NCBI GenBank assembly: GCA_019054805.1
Contig: JAHQIY010000023.1
Span: 620,001-684,000, forward strand
Reading direction: 5' to 3'
DNA: 64,000 bases
Source of the DNA: Brachionus manjavacas
Taxonomy: Eukaryota; Rotifera; Eurotatoria; Ploima; Brachionidae
The position numbers were made by a program, and so were the translations under genes. Each line of letters starts with the position of its first letter. Positions within the stretch are counted from its first letter, which is position 1. A model generated the notes under the pieces. That model saw nothing but the letters and a program-made list of their open reading frames with translations. It was not told the origin of the DNA and ran no database searches. Shown piece by piece: positions 1-12,200 of the stretch.

Positions 1-2440
1 TTGAGCTTATTTCATTAAGTTAATTCATTCATAATAATCAAGGTTTCGAGGAGTAAATTGTTTAAAAGTTTCATAACTTGTGTGAGATAAGTGAAATTGT
101 ATAACGAAATTTTATTCGAAAGCCTAATTCAAATCTTAAGCTTGATAACAATTTCAGAAATTGTATGAGATAAGTGAAATATTTTCTGTACTATATTCGA
201 AAGCCTAATTCAAATCTTAAGCTTAATTTAAAATTTCAACGCATTAATAGAAAAAACAGGCCTTTAAATAGGATATGGTTAAAAAATTTCATAATTTGAG
301 AGGGATAAGTGAAATTGTTAAACTATATTTTATTCGAAAGCCTGATTTAAAATCTTGAGCTTAATAACAAATTCAGAAGTTGTATGAGATAAGTGAAATT
401 ATTTGCTTTACTATATTCGAAAGCCAAATTAATAACTAATATCTTAAGCTTAATTTAATAACTTAACGCATTAATAGAAAACAGGCTTTTGTGTAGGAGA
501 TGGTTAAACAATTTCATTACTTGTATGAAAGAACTGAAATTTTTTAAATATAAATTATTTGAAAGCCTTTTTTAAAACTTGAGCTTAGTTTATTAAGTTA
601 GCGCATTTATAAAATCGAGCTTTCGAGTAGTAAATGGTTAAACTTTTTCTTTATTATGAAAGAGAAAAGAAATTGTTTGACTATATATTATTCAAAAGCC
701 TAATTTTAATCTTGAGCTTAATTTATTAAGTTAACGCATTCATAAAAATCAAGGCTTCGAGTAGGATATGGTTTAACAATTTCAGAAATTGTATGAGATA
801 AATGAAATTGATTGCTTTCCTAAATTCGAAAACCTAATTAATATCTTAAGATTAATTTAAAATTTCAACGCATTAATAGAAAAAACAGGCTTTTGAATAG
901 GATATAGTTAAAAAATTTCATAATTTGAGAGGGATAAGTGAAATTGTTTAACTATATTTTATTCGAAACCCTAATTTAAACCTTGAGCTTAGTTTATTAA
1001 GTTAATGCATTCATAAAAATCAAGGTTTCTAGTTTGATATGGTTTAACCTTTTCATAACTTGTAAGAAAGAAAAGAAATTGTTTAACTATATTTTATTCG
1101 AAAGCCTAATTTAAATCTTGAGCTTAGTTTTATTAAGTTAATTCATTCATAAAAATCAAGGTTTCGAGTAGGATATGGTTTAATAGTTTCATATCTTGAA
1201 TGAGTTAAGTGAAATATTTTCTGTACTATATTCGAAGGCCAAATTAATATCTTAAGCTTAATTTAAAAGTTCAACGCATTAATAGAAAAAACAGGCTTTT
1301 GAATAGGATATGGTTAAAAAATTTCATAATTTGAGAGGGATAAGTGAAATTGTTAAACTATATTTTATTCGAAAGCCTGATTTCAAATCTTGAGCTTTAT
1401 TTATTAAGTTAACGCATTCATAAAAATCAAGGTTTCGAGTTCGATATGGTTTAACAATTTCAGAACTTGAATGAAAGAAGTGAAATTGTTTAATTATATA
1501 TTATTTGAAACCCTAATTTAAATCTTGAGCTTAGTTTATTAAGTTAATGTATTCATAATAATCAAGGTATCGAGTTGGATATAGGTTAACAGTTTCTTAT
1601 CTTGAATGAAACAAGTGAAATTGTTTACTTTACTTTATTCGAAAGCCTAATTCAAATCTTAAGCTTAATAACAATTTCAGAAATTGTATGAGATAAGTGA
1701 AATTTTTTGCCTTACTATATTCGGAAGCCAAATTAATATCTTAAGCTTATTTTAATAACTTAACGCATTAATAGAAAACAGGCTTTTGTGTCGGAGATGG
1801 TTAAACAATTTCATTACTTGTATTAAAGAAGTGAAATTTTTTTTCCTTTATATTATTTGAAAGCCCTTTTAAATCTTGAGCTTAGTTTATTAAGTTAATT
1901 CATTCATAATAATCAAGGTTTCGAGGAGTAAATTGTTTAAAAGTTTCATAACTTGTGTGAGATAAGTGAAATTGTATAACGAAATTTTATTCGAAAGCCT
2001 AATTCAAATCTTAAGCTTGATAACAATTTCAGAAATTGTATGAGATAAGTGAAATATTTTCTGTACTATATTCGAAAGCCAAATTAATATCTTAAGCTTA
2101 ATTTAAAATTTCAACGCCTTAATAGAAAAAACAGGCTTTTGAATAGGATATGGTTAAAAAATTTCATAATTTGAGAGGGATAAGTGAAATTGTTAAACTA
2201 TATTTTATTCGAAAGCCTGATTTCAAATCTTGAGCTTAATAACAATTTCAGAAGTTGTATGAGATAAGTGAAATTATTTGCTTTACTAAATTCGAAAGCC
2301 AAATTTATAACTAATATCTTAAGCTTAATTTAATAACTTAACGCATTAATAGAAAACAGGCTTTTGTGTCGGAGATGGTTAAACAATTTCATTTCTTGTA
2401 TGAAAGAAGTGAAATTGTTTAACTATAATTTATTCGAAGG
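1..2440 (+). repeat. Higher-order satellite repeat, ~1,875-bp period
   Basis: The segment 1 to about 560 recurs at about 1876-2440 at a fixed offset of 1,875 bp. Two private landmarks give the same offset: GAGGAGTAAATTG at 48 and 1923, and ATAACTAATATC at 432 and 2307. It mixes full 135-bp monomers with shortened ones. The full extent is unknown because the first copy is cut by the window start. Confidence 0.8.
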
Positions 2441-2459
2441 CCTAATTTCAAATCTTGAG

Positions 2460-5400
2460 CTTATTTTATTAAGTTAATTCATTCATAAAAATCAAGGTTT
2501 CGAGTAGGATATGGTTTAATAGTTTCATATCTTGAATGAGAAAAGTAAAATTGTTTAACGAAATTTTATTCGAAAGCCTAATTCAAATATTTAGCTTAAC
2601 AACAATTTCAGAAATTGTATGAGATAAGTGAAATTATTTGCTTTACTTTATTCGAAAGCCAAATTAATATCTTTAGCAAAATTTTATAACTTAACGCATT
2701 AATAGAAAACAGGCTTTTGTGTAGGAGATGGTTAAAAAATTTCATTACTTGTATGAAAGAAGTGAAATTGTTTAACTATATATTATTTGAAAGCCTTATT
2801 TAAATCTTGAGCTTAGTTGATTAAGTTAACGCATTTATAAAAATCAAGCTTTCGAGTAGTAAATTGTTTTAAAGTTTCACAATTTGTGTGAGATAAGTGA
2901 AATTGTTTATCGAAATTTTATTCGAAATCCAAATATAAATCTTGAGCTTAGTTTATTAAGTTAACGGATTCATAAAAATTAAGGTTTCGAGTTCGATATG
3001 GTTTAACAATTTCAGAACTTGAATGAAAGAAGTGAAATTGTTTAATTATATATTATTTGAAACCCTAATTTAAATCTTGAGCTTAGTTTATTAAGTTAAT
3101 GTATTCATAAAAATCAAGGTATCGAGTTGGATATAGGTTAACAGTTTCTTATCTTGAATGAAACAAGTGAAATTGTTTACTTTACTTTATTCGAAAGCCT
3201 AATTCAAATCTTAAGCTTAATAACAATTTCAGAAATTGTATGAGATAAGTGAAATTATTTACTTATATATTGTTCGAAAGCCTTATTTAAATCTAAGGCT
3301 TAATTTATTTAGTTAACGCATTTATAATAATCAAGCTTTCAAGTAGTATATTGTTAAATTTTTTCTTAACCACTATGAAAGAAGTGAAATTGTTTAACTA
3401 TATATTAATCGAAAGCCTAAATTAAATCTTGAGCTTAGTTTATTAAGTTAACGCATTCATAAAAATCAAGGTTTCGAGTTTGAAATGGTTTAACCTTTTC
3501 TTAACTTGTAAGAAAGAAAAGAAATAGTTTAACTATATTTTATTCGATAGCCTAATTTAAAAGAGCTTATTTTATTAAGTTAATTCATTCATAAAAATCA
3601 AGGTTTCGAGTAGGATATGGTTTAATAGTTTCATATCTTGAATGAGATAAGTGAAATATTTTCTTTACTATATTCCAAAGCCTAATTCAAATATTAAGCT
3701 TAATAACAATTTCAGAAATTGTATGAGATAAGTGAAATTATTTGCTTTACTATATTCGAAAGCCAAATTAATATCTTAAGCTAAATTTAATAACTTAACG
3801 CATTAATAGAAAACAGGCTTTTGTGTAGGAGATGGTTAAAAAATTTCATTACTTGTATGAAAGAAGTGAAATTGTTTAACTATATATTATTTGAAAGCCT
3901 TATTTAAATCTTGAGCTTAGTTGATTAAGTTAACGCATTTATAAAAATCAAGCTTTCGAGTAGTAAATTGTTTTAAAGTTTCACAATTTGTGTGAGATAA
4001 GTGAAATTGTTTATCGAAATTTTATTCGAAATCCAAATATAAATCTTGAGCTTAGTTTATTAAGTTAACGGATTCATAAAAATTATGGTTTCGAGTTCGA
4101 TATGGTTTAACAATTTCAGAACTTGAATGAAAGAAGTGAAATTGTTTAATTATATATTATTTGAAACCCTGATTTAAATCTTGAGCTTAGTTTATTAAGT
4201 TAATGTATTCATAAAAATCAAGGTATCGAGTTGGATATAGGTTAACAGTTTCTTATCTTGAATGAAACAAGTGAAATTGTTTACTTTACTTTATTCGAAA
4301 GCCTAATTCAAATCTTAAGCTTAATAACAATTTCAGAAATTGTATGAGATAAGTGAAATTATTTACTTATATATTGTTCGAAAGCCTAATTTAAATCTTG
4401 AGCTAAATTTATTTAGTTAACGCATTTATAATAATCAAGCTTTCAAGTAGTATATGGTAAAAATTTTTTCTTAACCGCTATGAAAGAAGTAAAATTGTCT
4501 AACTATATATTATTCGAAAGCATAAATTAAATCTTGAGCTTAGTTTATTAAGTTAACGCATTAATAAAAATCAAGGTTTCGAGTTTGAAATGGTTTAACC
4601 TTTTCTTAACTTGTAAGAAAGAAAAGAAATAGTTTAACTATATATTAATCGAAAGCCTAATTTAAATCATGAGATAATTTTATTAAGTTAATTCATTCAT
4701 AAAAATCAAGGTTTCGAGTAGGATATGGTTTAATAGTTTCATATCTTGAATGAGATAAGTGAAATATTTTCTTTACTATATTCCAAAGCCTAATTCAAAT
4801 ATTAAGCTTAATAACAATTTCAGAAATTGTATGAGATAAGTGAAATTATTTGCTTTACTATATTCGAAAGCCAAATTAATATCTTAAGCTAAATTTAATA
4901 ACTTAACGCATTAATAGAAAACAGGCTTTTGTGTAGGAGATGGTTAAAAAATTTCATTACTTGTATGAAAGAAGTGAAATTGTTTAACTATATATTATTT
5001 GAAAGCCTTATTTAAATCTTGAGCTTAGTTGATTAAGTTAACGCATTTATAAAAATCAAGCTTTCGAGTAGTAAATTGTTTTAAAGTTTCACAATTTGTG
5101 TGAGATAAGTGAAATTGTTTATCGAAATTTTATTCGAAATCCAAATATAAATCTTGAGCTTAGTTTATTAAGTTAACGGATTCATAAAAATTATGGTTTC
5201 GAGTTCGATATGGTTTAACAATTTCAGAACTTGAATGAAAGAAGTGAAATTGTTTAATTATATATTATTTGAAACCCTGATTTAAATCTTGAGCTTAGTT
5301 TATTAAGTTAATGTATTCATAAAAATCAAGGTATCGAGTTGGATATAGGTTAACAGTTTCTTATCTTGAATGAAACAAGTGAAATTGTTTACTTTACTTT

Positions 5401-6570
5401 ATTCGAAAGCCTAATTCAAATCTTAAGCTTAATAACAATTTCAGAAATTGTATGAGATAAGTGAAATTATTTACTTATATATTGTTCGAAAGCCTAATTT
5501 AAATCTTGAGCTTAATTTATTTAGTTAACTCATTTATAATAATCAAGCTTTCAAGTAGTATATGGTAAAAATTTTTTCTTAACCGCTATGAAAGAAGTAA
5601 AATTGTCTAACTATATATTATTCGAAAGCATAAATTAAATCTTGAGCTTAGTTTATTAAGTTAAGGCATTTATGAAAATCAAGGTTTCGAGTTTGAAATG
5701 GTTTAACCTTTTCTTAACTTGTAAGAAAGAAAAGAAATTGTTTAACTATATATTATTCGAAAGCCTAATTTAAATCTTGAGCTTATTTTATTAAGTTAAT
5801 TCATTCATAAAAATCAAGGTTTCGAGTAGGATATGGTTTAATAGTTTCATATCTTGAATGAGATAAGTGAAATATTTTCTTTACTATATTCCAAAGCCTA
5901 ATTCAAATATTAAGCTTAATAACAATTTCAGAAATTGTATGAGATAAGTGAAATTATTTGCTTTACTATATTCGAAAGCCAAATTAATATCTTAAGCTAA
6001 ATTTAATAACTTAACGCATTAATAGAAAACAGGCTTTTGTGTAGGAGATGGTTAAAAAATTTCATTACTTGTATGAAAGAAGTGAAATTGTTTAACTATA
6101 TATTATTTGAAAGCCTTATTTAAATCTTGAGCTTAGTTGATTAAGTTAACGCATTTATAAAAATCAAGCTTTCGAGTAGTAAATTGTTTTAAAGTTTCAC
6201 AATTTGTGTGAGATAAGTGAAATTGTTTATCGAAATTTTATTCGAAATCCAAATATAAATCTTGAGCTTAGTTTATTAAGTTAACGGATTCATAAAAATT
6301 ATGGTTTCGAGTTCGATATGGTTTAACAATTTCAGAACTTGAATGAAAGAAGTGAAATTGTTTAATTATATATTATTTGAAACCCTGATTTAAATCTTGA
6401 GCTTAGTTTATTAAGTTAATGTATTCATAAAAATCAAGGTATCGAGTTGGATATAGGTTAACAGTTTCTTATCTTGAATGAAACAAGTGAAATTGTTTAA
6501 CTTTACTTTATTCGAAAGCCTAATTTAAATCTTAAGCTTAATAACAATTTCAGAAATTGTATGAGATAAG
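2460..6570 (+). repeat. Higher-order satellite repeat, ~1,108-bp nine-monomer unit, ~3.7 copies
   Basis: A marker phrase (AGGCTTTTGTGTAGGAGATGG followed by a run of A) occurs at 2711, 3815, 4923 and 6031, spaced 1,104, 1,108 and 1,108 bp. Reading one unit gives nine monomers: seven full (135 bp) and two shortened (~82 bp), which sums to about 1,109 bp. Units are nearly identical, and units 2-4 share changes absent from unit 1 (for example ATTATGG instead of ATTAAGG after the GGATTCATAAAA block). This is the signature of recent unequal exchange or amplification of a whole nine-monomer block. Homology breaks near 6570, where the sequence switches to a variant like that at 1681. Confidence 0.93.
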
Positions 6571-8360
6571 TGAAATTTTTTGCCTTACTATATTCGGAAG
6601 CCAAATTAATATCTTAAGCTTATTTTAATAACTTAACGCATTAATAGAAAACAGGCTTTTGTGTAGGTAATGGTTAAACAATTTCATTACTTGTATTAAA
6701 GAAGTGAAATTGTTTAACTTTATATTATTTGAAAGCCTTATTTAAATCTTGAGCCTAGTTAATTAAGTTAACGCATTTATAAAAATCAAGCTTTCGAGTA
6801 GTAAATTGTTTAAAAGTTTCACAACTTGTGTGAGATAAGTGAAATTGTTTAACTATATATTATTCGAAAGCCAAATATAAGTCTTGAGCTTAGTATATTA
6901 AGTTAACGAATTTATAAATATCAAGGTTTCGAGTAGGATATGGTTTAACCTTTTCTTAACTTGTAAGAAAGAAAAGAAATTGTTTAACTTTATTTTATTC
7001 GAAAGCAAAATTTAAATCTTGAGCTAAGTTTATTAAGTTAACGCATTTGAAATTTTTGGTATCGAGTAGGATATGGTTTGACAATTTCGGAACTTGTATG
7101 AAAGAAGTGAAATTGTTTAACTATATATTAATCGAAAGCCTAAATTAAATCTTGAGCTTAGTTTATTAAGTAAACGCATTCATAAAAATCAAGGTTTCGA
7201 GTTTGATATGGTTTAACCTTTTCTTAACTTGTAAGAAAGAAAAGAAATTGTTTAACTATATTTTATTCGATAGCCTAATTTCAAATCGTTAGCTTTATTT
7301 ATTAAGTTAACGCATTCATAAAAATCAAGGTTTCGAGTTTGATATGGTTTAACCTTTTCTTAACTTGTAAGAAAGAAAAGAAATTGTTTAATTATTTTTA
7401 ATTCGAAAGCCTAATTTAAATCTTGAGCTTATTTTATTAAGTTAATTCATTCATAAAAATCAAGGTTTCGAGTAGGATATGGTTAAATAGTTTCATATCT
7501 TGAATGAGATAAGTGAAATATTTTCTTTACTATATTCCAAAGCCTAATTCAAATCTTAAGCTTAATTTAAAATTTTAACGCATTAATAGAAAAAACAGGC
7601 TTTTAAAAAGGATATGGTTAAAAAATTTCATAATTTGAGAAGGATAAGTGAAATTGTTTAAATATATTTTATTCGAAAGCCTGATTTCAAATCTTGAGCT
7701 TAATTTATTAAGTTTATGCATTCATAAAAATCAAGGTATCGAGTTGGATATAGGTTAACAGTTTCATATCTTGAATGAGATAAGTGAATTTGTTTATTGA
7801 AATTTTATTCGAAAGCCTAATTCAAATCTTAAGCTTTATAACAATTTCAGAAATTGTTTGAGATAAGTGAAATTATTTGCTTTACTAAATTCGAAAACCT
7901 AATTATTATCTTAAGCTTAATTTAATAACTTAACGCATTAATAGAAAACAGGCTTTTGTGTAGGAGATGGTTAAATGATTTCATTACTTGTATGAAAGAA
8001 GTGAAATTGTTTAAATATCTATTATTCAAAAGCATAATTTAAATCTTGAGCTTAATTTATTAAGTTAACGCATTCATAAAAATCAAGGTTTCGAGTAGGA
8101 TATGGTTTAACAATTTCAGAAATTGTATGTGATAAATGAAATTGTTTGCTTTACTAAATTCTAAAACCTAATTAATATCTTAAGATTATTTTAATAACTT
8201 AAGCATTAATAGAAAACAGGCTTTTGAGTAGTATATGGTTAAACATTTTCTTAACTTGTAAGAAAGAAGAGAAATTGTTTTACTTTTTTTATTCGAGAGC
8301 CTAATTTAAATCATGAGCTTAGTTAATTAAGTTTACCCATTTATAAAAATCAAGCTTTCG

Positions 8361-9272
8361 AGTAGTAAATTGTTTAAAAGTTTCATAACCTGTGTGAGAT
8401 AAGTGAAATTGTTTATCGAAATTTTATTCGAAAGTCTAATTTAAATCTTGAGCTTAGCTCAATAGGTTAAGGCAATTATGAAAATCAAGCTTTCGAGTAG
8501 GATATGGTTCAACTTTTTATTAAATTGTGTGAGATAAGTGAAATTGTTTAACCATTTTTATTCGAAAGCCAAATATAAATCTTGAGCTTAGTTTATTAAG
8601 TTAACGGATTCATAAAAATTAAGGTTTCGAGTAGGATATGGTTAAACATTTTCTTAACTTGTATAAAAGAAGTCAAACTGTTTAACCATATTTTATTCGA
8701 AAGCCAAATATAAATCTTGAGCTTAGTTTATTAAGTTTACGCATTTATAAAAATCAAGCTTTCGATTTGGATATGGTTTAACAGTTTCATATCTTGAATG
8801 AAATAAGTGAAATTGTTATCTTTACCCTATTCCAAAGCCAAATTCAAATCTTAAGCTTAATTTAATAAATTAACGCATTAATAGAAAATAGGCTTTTAGT
8901 AGGAAATGTTTAAAACAATTTCATAACTTGAGAGGAATAAGTGAAATTGTTTAACTTTATTTTATTCGAAAGCCTAATTTAAATCATGAGCTTAGTTTAT
9001 TAAGTTAACGCATTTATAAAAATTAAGGTTTCGAGTAGTAAATTGTTTAAAAGTTTCATAACCTGTGTGAGATAAGTGAAATTGTTTATCGAAATTTTAT
9101 TCGAAAGTCTAATTTAAATCTTGAGCTTAGCTCAATAGGTTAAGGCAATTATGAAAATCAAGCTTTCGAGTAGGATATGGTTCAACTTTTTATTAAATTG
9201 TGTGAGATAAGTAAAATTGTTTAACCATATTTTATTCGAAAGCCAAATATAAATCTTGAGCTTAGTTAATTA
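8361..9272 (+). repeat. Duplicated two-monomer block, 673-bp offset
   Basis: A block with unusual private variants (AAAGTCTAATT, then CTCAATAGGTTAAGGCAATTATG, then TTCAACTTTTTATTAAATTG) occurs at about 8361-8600 and again at about 9033-9272. The offset is 673 bp, close to five monomers. The shared rare variants show that a block of about five monomers was duplicated as a unit. Confidence 0.8.
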
Positions 9273-12200
9273 AGTTAACGCATTCATAAAAATCAAGTTT
9301 TCGAGTAGGATATGGTTAAACATTTTCTTAACTTCTTTGAAAGTAGTGAAATTGTTTAACTATATATTATTCGAAAGCCAAATTTAAATCTTGAGTTTAG
9401 TTTTATTAAATTAACGCATTTATAAAAATCAAGCTTTCGATTTGGATATGGTTTAATAGTTTCATATCTTGAATGAAATAAGTGAAATTGTTTACTTTAC
9501 TGTATTCCAAAGCCTAATTCAAATCTTAAGCTTAAATTAATAACTTAACGCATTAATAGAAAACAGGCTTTTAGCAGGATATGGTAAAACAATTTCATAA
9601 CTTGAGAGAGATAAGTTAAATTGTTTAACTATATTTTATTCGAAAGCCTAATTTAAATCTTGAGCTTAGTATATTAAGTTAACGCATTTATAAAAATTAA
9701 GGTTTCGAGTAGTAAATTGTTTAAAAGTTTCATAACTTGAGTGAGATAAGTGAAATTGTTTAAATATATATTATTCAAAAGCATAATTTAAATCTTGAGC
9801 TTAGTTTAAAATTTTAACGCATTAATAGAAAAAACAGGCTTTCGAGTAGGATATGGTTAAAAAATTTCATAATTTGAGAGGGATAAGTGAAATTGTTTAA
9901 CTATATTTTATTCGAAAGCCTGATTTCAAATCTTGAGCTTAATTTTTTAAAGTTAATGCATTCATAAAAATCAAGGTATCGAGTTGGATATAGGTTAACA
10001 GTTTCATATCTTTAATGAGATAAGTGAAATTGTTTAACGAAATTTTATTCGAAAGCCTAATTCAAATCTTAAGCTTAATAACAATTTCAGAAATTGTATG
10101 AGATAAGTGAAATTATTTGCTTTACTATATTCGAAAGCCAAATTAATATCTTAAGCTTAATTTAATAACTTAACGCATTAATAGAAAACAGGCTTTTGTG
10201 TAGGAGATGGTTAAACAATTTCATTACTTGTATGAAAGAAGTGAAATTGTTTTACTATATATTATTTGAAAGCCTTTTTTTAATCTTGAGCTTTATTTAT
10301 TTAGTTAACGCATTTATAATAATCAAGCTTTCAAGTAGTATATGGTTAAATTTTTTCTTAACCACTATGAAAGAAGTGAAATTGTTTAACTATATATTAA
10401 TCGAAAGCTTAATTTAAATCTTGAGCTTAGTTTATTAAGTTAACGCATTTGTAAAAATTTAGGTATCGAGTAGGATATTGTTTGACAATTTCGGAACTTG
10501 AATGAAAGAAGTGAAATTGTTTAACTATATATTATTCAAAAGCATGATTTAAATCTTGAGCTTAGTATATTAAGTTAACGCATTTATAAATATCAAGGTT
10601 TCGAGTTTGATATGGTTTAACCTTTTCTTAACTTGTAAGAAAGAAAAGAAATTGTTTAACTATATTTTATTCGAAAGCCAAATTTAAATCTTGAGCTTAG
10701 TTTATTAAGTTAACGCATTTATAAATATCAAGGTTTCGAGTTTGATATGGTTTAACCTTTTCTTAACTTGTAAGAAAGAAAAGAAATTGTTTAATTATTT
10801 TTAATTCGAAAGCCTAATTTAAATCTTGAGCTTAGTTTATTTAGTTAACGGATTCATAAAAATTAAGGTTTCGAGTAGGATATGGTTAAACATTTTCTTT
10901 ACTTGTATAAAAGAAGTTAAATTGTTTAACTATATATTATTTGAAAGCCTTTTTTAAATCTTGAGCTTAGTTTTATCAAGTTAACGCATTTGTAAAAATC
11001 GAGCTTTCGATTTGGATATGGTTTAACAGTTTCATATCTTAAATGAAATAAGTGAAATTGTTTAACTTTATATTATTCAAAAGCAAAATTTAAATCTTGA
11101 GCTTAAATTATTAAGTTAACGCATTAATAGAAAATAGGCTTTTAGTAGGAAATGTTTAAAAGTTTCATAACTTGTGTGAGATAAGTGAAATTGTTTAACT
11201 ATCTTTTATTCAAAAACCTCATTTAAATCTTGAGCTTAGTATATTAAGTTAACGCATTTATAAAAATTAAGGTTTCGAGTAGTAAATTGTTTAAAAGTTT
11301 CATAACTTGTGTGAGATAAGTGAAATTGTTTAACTATCTTTTATTCAAAAACCTCATTTAAATCTTGAGCTTAGTATATTAAGTTAACGCATTTATAAAA
11401 ATTAAGGTTTCAAGTAGGATATGGTTAAACTTTTACTTAACTTCTTTGAAAGAAGTTAAAATGTTTAACTATATATTATTCGAAAGCCAAATTTAAATCT
11501 TGAGCTTAATTTATTAAGTTAACGCATTTATAAAAATCACGCTTTCGAGTAGGATATGGTTAAACATTTTCTTAACTTGTATAAAAGAAGTTAAATTGTT
11601 TAACTATATATTATTTGAAAGCCTTTTTTAAATCTTGAGCTTAGTTTTATTAAGTTAACGCATTTATAAAAATCGAGCTTTCGATTTGGATATGGTTTAA
11701 CAGTTTCATATCTTGAATGAAATAAGTGAAATTGTTATCTTTACCCTATTCCAAAGCCAAATTCAAATCTTAAGCTTAATTTAATAAATTAACGCATTAA
11801 TAGAAAATAGGCTTTTAGTAGGAAATGTTTAAAACAATTTCATAACTTGAGAGGAAGAAGTGAAATTGTTTAACTATATTTTATTCGAAAGCCTAATTTA
11901 AATCTTGAGCTTAGTTTATTAAGTTAACGCATTTATAAAAATTAAGGTTTCGAGTAGTAAATTGTTTAAAAGTTTCATAACTTGAGTGAGATAAGTGAAA
12001 TTGTTTAACTATCTATTATTCAAAAGCATAATTTAAATCTTGAGCTTATTTTAAAATTTTAACGCATTAATAGAAAAAACAGGCTTTTAAATAGGATATG
12101 GTTAAAAAATTTCATAATTTGAGAGGGATAAGTGAAATTGTTTAACTATATTTTATTCGAAAGCCAAATTTAAATTATGAGCTTAATTTTTTTAGTAAAC

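Noticed and set aside
10196-10417. Open frame of 73 codons in the satellite, and similar ones at 36569-36754, 40159-40356, 45859-46047 and 51426-51677
   Set aside because: They are the repeat read in frame: 135 bp is 45 codons, so the same peptide (EVKLFNYILFESLI) recurs. Neighbouring monomers break it at once; no sign of selection for protein.
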